Source: Deltaproteobacteria bacterium (GTDB lineage: Bacteria; Myxococcota_A; Polyangia; DRWM01; JAAZOP01). Taken from it: 64,000 bases of DNA. Of this stretch, positions 19,727-28,343 are shown piece by piece. Below the pieces are notes generated by a model. The model ran no database searches, had not been told where the DNA came from, and was given only the letters and a program-made list of their open reading frames with translations. Position 1 is the stretch's first letter. Every line of letters starts with the position of its first letter. A program made the translations under genes and the position numbers. Where the stretch lies: positions 1-64,000 of the forward strand of contig JACRCX010000133.1 in NCBI GenBank assembly GCA_016218815.1, given 5' to 3'.

Positions 19727-20872
19727 ATGGGCACTCAAACCCGGAATGTAGCGGTCCTGATCAACGGCAACGCCCGGGGGGTGAGCGAACGCGTCATCCG
19801 GCTGGTCAGCTCGGTCGTTCCGCCCGAGCACCTGTACATCTCGCGGAGCATCACGGAGGGCCGGTCGATCGTGCGCAAGATCCTGGCCGCCGGGTACGAC
19901 GCGGTGTTGACGGGCGGCGGCGACGGGACGTTCGTGCAGTTCGTGACCCAGATCCGGGACGCGATTCGGGGGACGGACGGCACGGCCCGGATGCCGGCGG
20001 TGGGAGCGTTGAAGCTGGGGACGGGCAACGCGCTGGCCGGGCTCTTGGGGTGCAGCGAACCGACCGAGGAAGGGCTGACGAACGATTTCTGGCGGGCGCG
20101 CTACACGTCGTTGACGCGCGAGATGCGGTTCATCGAGGTCGAGGATCGGCTGGCGCCGTTTTCCGGCGTGGGGCTCGATGCCCGCATCCTCAACGACTAC
20201 AACTTCATCAAGGACCGGTCGAAGGGTACGGCGTTCGAGCAGTATCTCTCCGGCGGCATGGGGTATGCGGCGGCGATCGGGGCGATGACGATCCCGAAGG
20301 TCGCGACCGCTCCCCTTCCGGAGGTGACCATCGTCAACGAGGGCGCGCCGGCCTGGAAGGTCGGTCCGGACGGCCGTCGTCTGGGGCCGCTGATCCTGAA
20401 GGGCGAGACGATCTACAAGGGTCCCGTCCAGATCGCCTCCGTCTCGCGGCTGGACGGGTTCGGCTTCCACTTCCGGCTGTTCCCGTTCGCCTACGTCCGG
20501 GACGATCGCCTGCACCTGCGCGTCGCGGCCTGCAAGGTGGTGGAGATCCTCTCCCGCCTGCACGTCATCTGGCGGGGCGAGTACTTCTCGGACACGATCC
20601 ACGATTTCCTCGTCGAGCGGATCACGATGCAGGCCGAGCGGCCGATGCCGTTCCAGATCGGCGGGGACGGCGAGGGCCACCGTTCGTTCATGCGCTTCGC
20701 GCTGGCGCGCGAGCCGCTGCAGCTTCTCGACTTCCGGACGGCCTACGCCGATCTCCCGGTGGGCCCGGCGGCCCGCGCGGCCTGCAACGGCTCCGCGCGC
20801 CGCTCGATCCCGCCCGCCGTCCTGGGCCGCCCCCTCTCCGCACCCCCCGTCGCGCGGCCCGCGCGCGTGTGA
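19727..20872 (+). CDS. Diacylglycerol/lipid kinase family protein
   Basis: A 381-residue soluble kinase of the DAGK_cat superfamily. The start MGTQTRNVAVLINGNARGVS at 19727 gives the canonical first strand; no strong ribosome site is seen. The nucleotide signature GGGDGTF is at 63-69 and the second conserved loop is KLGTGNALAGLLG. The C-terminal half is the beta-sandwich expected (FSGVGLDARILNDYNFIK; ERPMPFQIGGDGEG). Such enzymes phosphorylate diacylglycerol, undecaprenol-like or sphingoid lipids at the inner membrane; the substrate cannot be told. It lies 220 bases after nfo. The last about 30 residues (Ala/Pro/Arg-rich) look like a variable tail. Confidence 0.85.
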   Translation: MGTQTRNVAVLINGNARGVSERVIRLVSSVVPPEHLYISRSITEGRSIVRKILAAGYDAVLTGGGDGTFVQFVTQIRDAIRGTDGTARMPAVGALKLGTGNALAGLLGCSEPTEEGLTNDFWRARYTSLTREMRFIEVEDRLAPFSGVGLDARILNDYNFIKDRSKGTAFEQYLSGGMGYAAAIGAMTIPKVATAPLPEVTIVNEGAPAWKVGPDGRRLGPLILKGETIYKGPVQIASVSRLDGFGFHFRLFPFAYVRDDRLHLRVAACKVVEILSRLHVIWRGEYFSDTIHDFLVERITMQAERPMPFQIGGDGEGHRSFMRFALAREPLQLLDFRTAYADLPVGPAARAACNGSARRSIPPAVLGRPLSAPPVARPARV

Positions 20873-20889
20873 TCGAATTCAAACGCCCC

Positions 20890-20918
20890 TTGAACGCGGT
20901 GCGCTTCTCGACTATGGC
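20890..20918 (+). promoter_or_regulatory. Possible promoter for ilvE
   Basis: TTGAAC (20890-20895), 17-base spacer, TATGGC (20913-20918), ending 19 bases before the ATG at 20938. The -35 box is good, the -10 box weak. Confidence 0.35.
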
Positions 20919-20937
20919 GAAGATGAAGGAGTCCGCC

Positions 20938-22017
20938 ATGAAGATCGAAGTCCGTCCCCTGGCCCCCGGCGAGCTGCGTCCCAAGCCGACCGACCAGCAG
21001 GCGCTCGGCTTCGGCCGCCACTTCTCCGATCGCATGTTCGTCATGGAGTATGCGGAAGGCGGCTGGCGCAAGGCCCGGATCCAGAAGTACGAGCCGCTCT
21101 CGCTCGAGCCGTCCGCGATGTGCCTGCACTACGCGCAGGAGATCTTCGAGGGCCTCAAGGCCTATCGCACCGCGGACGGTCGCGTGACGCTGTTCCGGCC
21201 CGCGATGAACATCGCCCGCATGAACCGCTCCGCGGCGGCGTTGCAGATGCCCCAGGTCGACCCCGACCTGATCCTCCAGGCGCTCAAGGAGCTGGTCGCG
21301 CTGGAGCGCGACTGGATCCCGACCACCGAGGGCTGTTCGCTGTACATCCGCCCCACGATGATCGCCACCGATCCGTTCCTCGGCGTGCGGCCCAGCGACA
21401 CGTACCTCTTCTTCATCATCGTCGGCCCGGTCGGCGCCTACTACCCCAAGGGCTTCGTGCCGGTCTCGATCATGGTCTCCGAGAACTACGTCCGGGCGGT
21501 GCGGGGCGGCATCGGCGCCTGCAAGGCCGCGGCCAACTACGCCGCCAGCCTTGCCGGGCAGGTGGAGGCGAAGAAGGCGGGCTTCGACCAGGTGCTGTGG
21601 CTGGACGGCGTTTCGCGCAGGTACTGCGAGGAAGTCGGCACGATGAACATGATGTTCGTGCTCGACGGCACCGTCGTCACCGCGCCCCTGGAGGGCGGCA
21701 CGATCCTTCCCGGGGTCACGCGCGATTCGGTGCTGCGGCTCCTGCGCGACGTGTACAGGACGAAGGTCGAGGAGCGCCAGCTCCCGATCGATGAGGTGAT
21801 CGACGGCGCGACGACGGGGCGGCTCCAGGAAGCCTTCGGCTGCGGTACCGCCGCAATCATCACTGCCGTGAGCGAGATCGGGTACCAGGGCCGGAAGGTC
21901 AAGGTCGGCAAGGGCGGCGTCGGCCCCATCGCCCAAAGACTCTACGACGACCTCGTCGGCATCCAGTACGGCCGCAAGCCCGACCCCTTCGAGTGGGTCG
22001 TGCCGGTCTGGCCGTAA
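20938..22017 (+). CDS. ilvE: Branched-chain amino acid aminotransferase
   Basis: A 359-residue fold-type IV PLP aminotransferase that makes or breaks down Leu, Ile and Val with 2-oxoglutarate/glutamate. The ATG at 20938 has AAGGAG 6 bases upstream; the open frame extending further back is the shadow of the previous gene. The family type is the eukaryotic-like/BCAT-beta form: LHYAQEIFEGLKAYR, RMNRSAAALQMP, then PLP-lysine Lys196 in GACKAAANYAAS, VLWLDGVSRRYCEEVGTMNMMFV and FGCGTAAIITAV. No other isoleucine or valine genes lie nearby, so it is a lone gene. Confidence 0.95.
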   Translation: MKIEVRPLAPGELRPKPTDQQALGFGRHFSDRMFVMEYAEGGWRKARIQKYEPLSLEPSAMCLHYAQEIFEGLKAYRTADGRVTLFRPAMNIARMNRSAAALQMPQVDPDLILQALKELVALERDWIPTTEGCSLYIRPTMIATDPFLGVRPSDTYLFFIIVGPVGAYYPKGFVPVSIMVSENYVRAVRGGIGACKAAANYAASLAGQVEAKKAGFDQVLWLDGVSRRYCEEVGTMNMMFVLDGTVVTAPLEGGTILPGVTRDSVLRLLRDVYRTKVEERQLPIDEVIDGATTGRLQEAFGCGTAAIITAVSEIGYQGRKVKVGKGGVGPIAQRLYDDLVGIQYGRKPDPFEWVVPVWP

Positions 22018-22028
22018 GAGCAAGCGTC

Positions 22029-22223
22029 TTCGGTTTTCAGTTTTCAGTTTTCGGTTTTCAGTTTTCGGTTTTCGGGTCCGGGTCTGATCCCCGGCCCAGC
22101 CGACGACATGGTTGGCCGGCGAGAACCACCGCGCGACGGCGCCACCCTGATGCCGCGGTCGATCCCAGGGGACCCCGCGGTGCCCCGTCCGGGCCGAAAA
22201 CCGAAGACTGAAAACCGAAAACT
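22029..22223. repeat. Inverted 7-bp-unit repeat element after ilvE
   Basis: The left arm (22034-22075) is six 7-bp units of TTTTCAG or TTTTCGG. The right arm (22194-22223) is the complement (CCGAAAACCGAAGACTGAAA and so on). About 118 bases of GC-rich sequence without a gene lie between. Together they fill the 357-base gap between ilvE and the macroglobulin gene. They could form a long cruciform or RNA hairpin and act as terminator. Confidence 0.75.
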
Positions 22224-22374
22224 GGAATACGCCGGGCGGCGGACCGTCTGAGGCTCATCGCCGACCCGCCTTGTAGCCGACGGCGGGTCGTGCCTATCGT
22301 GGATCGCCACGACGCCCGGGACGACGGTGCCCCGGTCGCGGTGGCAGCACGCGATGGGTGAAGGAGAGGGAGCC

Positions 22375-25300
22375 ATGAGAGATGATGCGCACTCTCGGGG
22401 ACGGGGACTCGCGGTGCTGGCCGCGTTCGCGACGCTGGCCTCGACCAGCGCCTGCCCGCAGGGCGAGGCCGGCGGCCTCCAGCCCCGCGTGCCGGAGTCG
22501 GAACGGCCCGCGACCATCGGCCAGGAAGGCCCGCTCGCCGTCACCTTCGGCTCGCCCAAGGGCCAGACCTGGACCCCGACCGAGATCGCCGTCGGCTTCT
22601 CCAAGTCGATGGTGCCGCTGGATCGGGCAGGGACGGCCGACACCACGGCCCTCTTCCGCATCACGCCGGCGATGGACGGCGAGTACCGCTGGCTCGGCTC
22701 CCAGGTCCTGACCTTCGTCCCGGCCGCGCCCCTGACGCCGTCCTCCTCGTTCACCGTCACCGTGCCCGCCGGCGTCAAGGCCCTGGACGGCAGCGAGCTG
22801 GCCGCCGAGTACACCTTCGAGTTCGACACGCCGCGCGTCCGCGTCGCTCGCAACGATCCGTACTCCGGCGAACGCTGGCGCAAGCCGCAATCCCCGGTCG
22901 ACCTGTGGTTCAACCAGCCCGTCGACCCCGAGAAGTTGGCGCAGCACGCTTCGTTCACCGCGGTGCCGCAGGCGGGCGGCGCCGAGGTCCGCGTCGAGGC
23001 GCGGGCGCGCCTCGGGCGCGAGCGCGGGCGGGCCGAGTCCGATCCGGGCGTCGAGCCGCCGGAGGACGAGGGCGAAATCGACCCGCGGCACCTGGTGGTC
23101 GAGCCCGTCTCGCCGCTGCCTCGCGGCGCCGACGTGACACTCACCGTCGACGAGAACCTGCACGGCGTCCAGGGCAACCTGCCGATGGGCGAGCCGTGGA
23201 CCCTGGCCTACGAGACGTACGGCGACTTCCGCTTCGAGACCGCGAGCTGCTACTCCACGCCGTACGGCGGCTGCTCGCCTACCGGCGGCTTCCACCTCGA
23301 GTTCAGCAACCCGGTGAAGTGGCGGGACGCCGTCGCCCACCTCAAGGTCACGCCTGCCGTCGAGCTGCCCGACGAGCCCGAGTGGGCGGAGGGTGAACAA
23401 TCGTCGACCGTCTGGCTTGGGCTCGAGCTGCAACCGGAGACGACGTACACGGTCGAGCTGGACGGCGAGCTGCGCGACATCTTCGGCCAGACGCTGGTCG
23501 GCAACCGCGAGGGCTCGTTCAAGGTCGGCTCGCACCCGCCCGTCGCCTACCTGGACTACAGCGGCACCGTGCTCGAGGCCGACGGACCGCACACCGTCCC
23601 CGGCCGGTTCCGCAACGTGGACTCGGCCAAGCTCGTCCTGCGCGAGTTCTCGCTGGAAGAGCTGTTGCGCTGGCGCTACGTCAACCGCGGGTCGCTGTGG
23701 GGCGCCGACAACGATCTCACCTCCATGTCCGGCGCCGTCGTCAAGACGATCCGTCCCGGCACGGCGCCCAACGCCGAGCGCGTGCTGCCGCTGGACCTCG
23801 ATCCGGCCTTCCACGGCGCCAAGCGCGGCTTCGTGGCCGTGCAGCTCGTCCGCCCGGTCGTGCCCGGCGAGTACACCAGCGGCATCGATAGCTCGTTCGT
23901 TCGCATCTCCGATCTGGGGCTCACCGCGAAAATCTCGCCGCGCGGCCTGGCCGTCTGGGTCACGTCGCTGCGCACCGCCCGGCCCGTCGCCGGAGCGACC
24001 GTCAAGGTCTACAAAGGCGCGACCGCGCCCCTCTTCGAGGGCCGCACGGGCGCCGACGGCCTGGTCTTCGTCCCCGAGGACGCGGCCGGCTCCGGCACCG
24101 ACTACTACCCCGAGTCGTTCCTGATCTACGCCGAGAAGGGTTCGGACAAGAACTACCTCGAGACCGACAGCTACTGGGGCCTGGACCCCTGGTCCTTCGG
24201 CGTCCCCTACGGCTGGCAGCAGGCCAAGGAGCGCATCGTCGGCAGCATCTTCGCCGACCGCGGGATCTACCGCCCCGGCGACACCGTGCACCTGAAGGGC
24301 GTCGTGCGCGCGCTGACCGACGACGGGATGGCGACCCCGGCCGGCAAGGACGTCTCGCTGACGGTCTGGGACTCGCGCGGCGAGGCCGTGCAGCTCGAGC
24401 TTCCCGACGATTTCCGCATCGGCCCGTTCGGCACGTTCGACCTCGACGTCCCGCTCGCCCCCGACGCGCCGCTGGGGTACTTCCAGGTCAACGCGCGCAT
24501 CGGCCCGCCCGAGGAGGAAGCGCGCGGCCAGCAGGCCTACCTTTACGGCTCGTTCCGCGTCGCCGAGTACAAGGCGCCCGCGTTCGCAGTCAAGGTCACG
24601 TCGGACAAGGAGGAGTACTTCCGCGGCGAGACGCTCTCGTTCCGCGTCGACGGACAGTACCTCTTCGGGGCCCCGATGGCCGCCGCCGACGCCCGTTGGT
24701 GGGTCTCCCGCAGCGACACGAGCTTCCAGCCCAAGGACGAGGACTGGGAAGGGTACTGGTTCGGCGAGGAGTGGAACTGGTGGGAGCAGCCCGACGAGGC
24801 CCCGACCTCGGGGGCCGTCGCCGAGAGCACGGGCCGGCTCGCGGCCGACGGAACGCTGGCCGGCACCGCCGCGCTCGACTTCGCCGACATGCGCCGCCCG
24901 GCCAGCGTCACGATCGAAGGCCAGGTCACCGACCTGGACCGCTCGAACGTCGCGGGGAGGCGCACCGTCGTCGTCCACCCCGGCGCCTTCTACCTCGGCG
25001 TCAAGCGCCTCGACGAGGGCATCCTCGAGGCCGGGCAGGACCTGGCCGTCGCGATCGTCGCGCTGACGCCGGACGAGCAATCCCGCGCGGGCGTCGCCGT
25101 GCACGGCACCCTCCTGCGGCGCGAGTGGCACACGGTCCGCCAGGAGGGGATGGGCGGACACTACGACTACGTGACGCGTCCGGAGGACACGGAGGTCGGG
25201 CGGTGCGAGGTCGTCACCACGTCGGCGCCGGTGCGCTGCGCGGTCCGCGTGCCCGAGGCGGGCGACTACGTGCTGCAACTCGCGGCCGACGACGAGCGGG

Positions 25301-28266
25301 GCAATCTGATCCGGACCTCCTGGGAGACCTGGGCCTCCGGCGCCGGCGGGGCGTCCTGGTACCGCAGCGACGACAACCGCATGGAGCTGGTCGCGGACAA
25401 GGACCAGTACCGCCCCGGCGACACGGCGAAGATCCTCGTGCAGTCGCCGTTCCCCGAGTCCGAGGCGCTGCTCACGGTGGAGCGGGCGGGGATGCTCGTC
25501 CGCAAGAGCTTCCATGTCTCGAACAACGCGCCCGTGATCGAGGTGCCGATCCTCGACACCTACCGCCCCAACGTCTTCGTCTCCGTGCTGCTCGTCCGCG
25601 GCCGCGTGCGCGAGACGCCCGACGAGCGGGGCGACGATCCGGGCAAGCCGGCGTACGCGATGGGGATGGTGCAGCTCGCCGTCGAGACCGCGAGCAAGGA
25701 GCTGGCGGTGGAGCTCCGCCCCGAGCATCCGGAGTACGGGCCGGGAGCGGAGATCAAGGTCGACGTCGCGGTGCGCGGCGCCGACGGCGCCGGAGTGCCC
25801 GCCGAGGTGACGCTGTTCGCGGTGGACGAGGCGGTGCTGCAGCTCACGGGGTACGCGCCGCCCGACCTGATGGGCGTGTTCTGGGGCCTGCGCAGCGATT
25901 CCGTGCGCACGGCCGAGGTCCGGCAGGCCGTCATCTCCCGCCGCAGCTACGACGAGGACAAGGGCGCGGCCGGGGGAGGGGGCGGCGGAGGGGCGGGCGG
26001 CGCGCTGCGCACCGACTTCCGTACCGTGGCGTACTGGAACCCCGCGGTGCTGACGGACGCCGAGGGCAAGGCGAGCGTGACCTTCCGACTTCCGGAGAAC
26101 CTGACGACCTACCGGCTCATGGCCGTGGCGACGACGCAGGCCGACCGGTTCGGCGCAGGCAAGGCCGAGGTGAAGATCGCCAAGCCGCTGCTGATCCGGC
26201 CCGCGCTGCCGCGCTTCGTGCGCACGGACGATCGTTTCGAGGCCGGCGTCGTGGTCACCAACCGCGGCGGGCCCGCGGGCGATGCGGCGGTCTCGGTCGA
26301 GGTCGAGGGCCTGCGGCTGGACGGCGCGGCGTCGCGCACCGTCCACCTGGAGCCGGGACGCTCGGCCGAGGTGCGTTTCCCGTTCGTCTCCGGCGCCCCC
26401 GGCACCGCGCGCTTCCGCTTCCGCGTCGCGATGGGCGACCTGGGCGACGGGCTGGAGACCACGCGCGAGGTCAAGCTGCCGATGATCCCGGAGACGGTCG
26501 CGACCTACGGCGAGACCCTCGCGCGTGCTGTCGAAGGGGTCGGCGACCTGGACCTCATCCGTCCCGACGTCGGCGGCCTCACCGTCGCCGTGTCCTCCTC
26601 CGCCCTGACCGGGCTGCAGTCGGCGATGGACTACCTGTGGTGGTACCCGTACGAGTGCACCGAACAGCTCGTGTCCCGCATCGTGCCGCTGGTCGCGCTG
26701 CGCGAGCTGAGCGAGGGACTGGGCCTCACGCCGCCGGCGAACGCGGAGAAGATGGTCGCCGACGCCATGGCCCTCATTCCGGAGCGCCAGCGGGGGGACG
26801 GCGGCTTCGGCTACTGGCCCGACTCGTGGCGCTCCGACCCGTGGCTCACGGCCTACGTCGTCTGGGGCCTGCGCCGCGCACAGGAGCGGGACGTCAAGGT
26901 GCCGGAAACCGTCTTCGCGCGCGCCCTGGACTACCTGTCCGACCAGCTCCGGCGGAGCGACACGGACGCCGACAGCCCGTGGATCTCCCTCTCGACCAAG
27001 GCGTTCATCGTCTACGTCCTGGCCGATGCGGGTGTCGCGGAGGTCGGGTTCCAGGAGGCGCTGTTCGACCGCTACGAGGACCTGCCGCTCCTCGCGCGCG
27101 GGTGGCTCGCCCTGGCCTACATCCTGTCCGACGACGCGTGCGCCGCGGGCGACTGCGTGCCGATCGTCGAGCTGCGCCGCGACCTGGAGAACCACGTCTT
27201 CCAGACGGCGGAAGAGGCGCACTTCGAGGAGAACGTCGGCGACCTGTACCGCGTCCTGATGCAGAGCAACACCACCTTGAACGCCATCCTGCTCGACGTC
27301 CTGCTCAGCATGGACGTCAACCACCCCATCGCGACGAAGGTCGCCAAGTGGCTGCTGGAGGAGCGTGACGGCGGGCACTGGGCCACGACCCAGGACTCCG
27401 CGTGGGCCCTCCTGGCCTTCGCGCACTTCTACCGCGTGCGCGAGGCCGAGCCGCCGGACTTCACGGCGACGGTCGACTTCGGCACCGAGCGCCTCCTGTC
27501 GCAGCGGTTCGAGGGCCGGCCGGCCAAGGAAGTCCGCGAGGAGGTTCCCATGTCGCGGCTGATGGAAGGCCGCGGCGACCGGCTCGCGATCGAGCGGCAG
27601 GGGCCGTCCGGGCGCCTGTACTACGCCCTCTCGTTGCACTACGTGCGCTCCGACCTGCCCCGCGAGGGGATCGATCGCGGCTTCTACCTGGAGCGCCACT
27701 ACGAGATCGTCGACATGGCGGCGATGCGCGAGGGCGCAGGCATCGAGCGGGCGGCACCGTCGATCACCCGCGTGCGCGCGGGCGACCTCGTCCGCGTGCA
27801 GGTGACCATCGCGGTGCCGCAGGAGCGGACGATGGTCGTCGTGGAGGATCCCCTGCCGGCCGGGCTCGAGTCGGTCGACTTCGACCTGCGAACGACCTCG
27901 CTCTCGCTGCTGCGCGCGGCGTCCGGCTACGAGGTCGGGGACAACGACCCGTACGGCGGCTACTCGCTGGATTCCGGACCTCCTGACGACGACTACTACG
28001 GCTACGGCTACGGCTACGGCTACGAGACGGACTATTCGGACGAGTGGTGGTGGACGCCGTTCTACCACCGTGAGGACCGCGACGACCGCGTGCTGCTCTT
28101 CGCGGACGTGCTGCCCGCGGGCGTGCACCACTACGAGTACCTCGCCGAGGCCGTGACGCCCGGCACCTTCGTCGTCGGTCCGCTGCGCGCCGAGGAGATG
28201 TACAACCCCGAGACCTTCGGGCGCACGGGCGTGCTCGAGTTCGTCGTGGATGCCCCGGTGGAGTAG
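22375..28266 (+). CDS. Bacterial alpha-2-macroglobulin lipoprotein with thioester
   Basis: A 1963-residue periplasmic protease trap. The start MRDDAHSRGRGLAVLAA at 22375 has GGAGAGGG before it and gives a lipobox ending at Cys27 (STSAC). A chain of beta-sandwich MG domains follows: Big_5/MG1-like LTPSSSFTVTVPAGVKALDG, MG2/3 RGIYRPGDTVHLKGVVRALT, and the MG7-MG8 block YWNPAVLTDAEGKASVTFRL. The thioester Cys-Thr-Glu-Gln is intact (Cys1428, in YPYECTEQLVSRIVP), inside the all-helical TED domain with GGFGYW repeats. A Gly-rich loop (GAAGGGGGGGAGGALRTDFR) sits where bait or linker regions lie. Near the C-terminus a (GY)n stretch comes from tandem GGCTAC units. It is followed 78 bases later by pbpC, the well-known pairing in which the macroglobulin traps attacking proteases and PBP1C repairs the wall. 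Confidence 0.93.
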   Translation: MRDDAHSRGRGLAVLAAFATLASTSACPQGEAGGLQPRVPESERPATIGQEGPLAVTFGSPKGQTWTPTEIAVGFSKSMVPLDRAGTADTTALFRITPAMDGEYRWLGSQVLTFVPAAPLTPSSSFTVTVPAGVKALDGSELAAEYTFEFDTPRVRVARNDPYSGERWRKPQSPVDLWFNQPVDPEKLAQHASFTAVPQAGGAEVRVEARARLGRERGRAESDPGVEPPEDEGEIDPRHLVVEPVSPLPRGADVTLTVDENLHGVQGNLPMGEPWTLAYETYGDFRFETASCYSTPYGGCSPTGGFHLEFSNPVKWRDAVAHLKVTPAVELPDEPEWAEGEQSSTVWLGLELQPETTYTVELDGELRDIFGQTLVGNREGSFKVGSHPPVAYLDYSGTVLEADGPHTVPGRFRNVDSAKLVLREFSLEELLRWRYVNRGSLWGADNDLTSMSGAVVKTIRPGTAPNAERVLPLDLDPAFHGAKRGFVAVQLVRPVVPGEYTSGIDSSFVRISDLGLTAKISPRGLAVWVTSLRTARPVAGATVKVYKGATAPLFEGRTGADGLVFVPEDAAGSGTDYYPESFLIYAEKGSDKNYLETDSYWGLDPWSFGVPYGWQQAKERIVGSIFADRGIYRPGDTVHLKGVVRALTDDGMATPAGKDVSLTVWDSRGEAVQLELPDDFRIGPFGTFDLDVPLAPDAPLGYFQVNARIGPPEEEARGQQAYLYGSFRVAEYKAPAFAVKVTSDKEEYFRGETLSFRVDGQYLFGAPMAAADARWWVSRSDTSFQPKDEDWEGYWFGEEWNWWEQPDEAPTSGAVAESTGRLAADGTLAGTAALDFADMRRPASVTIEGQVTDLDRSNVAGRRTVVVHPGAFYLGVKRLDEGILEAGQDLAVAIVALTPDEQSRAGVAVHGTLLRREWHTVRQEGMGGHYDYVTRPEDTEVGRCEVVTTSAPVRCAVRVPEAGDYVLQLAADDERGNLIRTSWETWASGAGGASWYRSDDNRMELVADKDQYRPGDTAKILVQSPFPESEALLTVERAGMLVRKSFHVSNNAPVIEVPILDTYRPNVFVSVLLVRGRVRETPDERGDDPGKPAYAMGMVQLAVETASKELAVELRPEHPEYGPGAEIKVDVAVRGADGAGVPAEVTLFAVDEAVLQLTGYAPPDLMGVFWGLRSDSVRTAEVRQAVISRRSYDEDKGAAGGGGGGGAGGALRTDFRTVAYWNPAVLTDAEGKASVTFRLPENLTTYRLMAVATTQADRFGAGKAEVKIAKPLLIRPALPRFVRTDDRFEAGVVVTNRGGPAGDAAVSVEVEGLRLDGAASRTVHLEPGRSAEVRFPFVSGAPGTARFRFRVAMGDLGDGLETTREVKLPMIPETVATYGETLARAVEGVGDLDLIRPDVGGLTVAVSSSALTGLQSAMDYLWWYPYECTEQLVSRIVPLVALRELSEGLGLTPPANAEKMVADAMALIPERQRGDGGFGYWPDSWRSDPWLTAYVVWGLRRAQERDVKVPETVFARALDYLSDQLRRSDTDADSPWISLSTKAFIVYVLADAGVAEVGFQEALFDRYEDLPLLARGWLALAYILSDDACAAGDCVPIVELRRDLENHVFQTAEEAHFEENVGDLYRVLMQSNTTLNAILLDVLLSMDVNHPIATKVAKWLLEERDGGHWATTQDSAWALLAFAHFYRVREAEPPDFTATVDFGTERLLSQRFEGRPAKEVREEVPMSRLMEGRGDRLAIERQGPSGRLYYALSLHYVRSDLPREGIDRGFYLERHYEIVDMAAMREGAGIERAAPSITRVRAGDLVRVQVTIAVPQERTMVVVEDPLPAGLESVDFDLRTTSLSLLRAASGYEVGDNDPYGGYSLDSGPPDDDYYGYGYGYGYETDYSDEWWWTPFYHREDRDDRVLLFADVLPAGVHHYEYLAEAVTPGTFVVGPLRAEEMYNPETFGRTGVLEFVVDAPVE

Positions 28267-28280
28267 TGGGAGGCGCGGGG

Positions 28281-28318
28281 AAGAAGAAACCACCGATGGA
28301 CACCGATGGACACCGATA
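28281..28318 (-). repeat. 10-bp-period dispersed repeat, single arm, before pbpC
   Basis: Three units of CACCGATGGA type preceded by GAAGAAGAAAC. The complement is the right-arm pattern (ATCGGTGTCC units then GGTTTCTTCTTC) seen at 30021, 38293 and 43111. It lies between the macroglobulin stop and the pbpC start. Confidence 0.7.
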
Positions 28319-28343
28319 GGGAAAAGGCAGGGTTCCAGGCACC

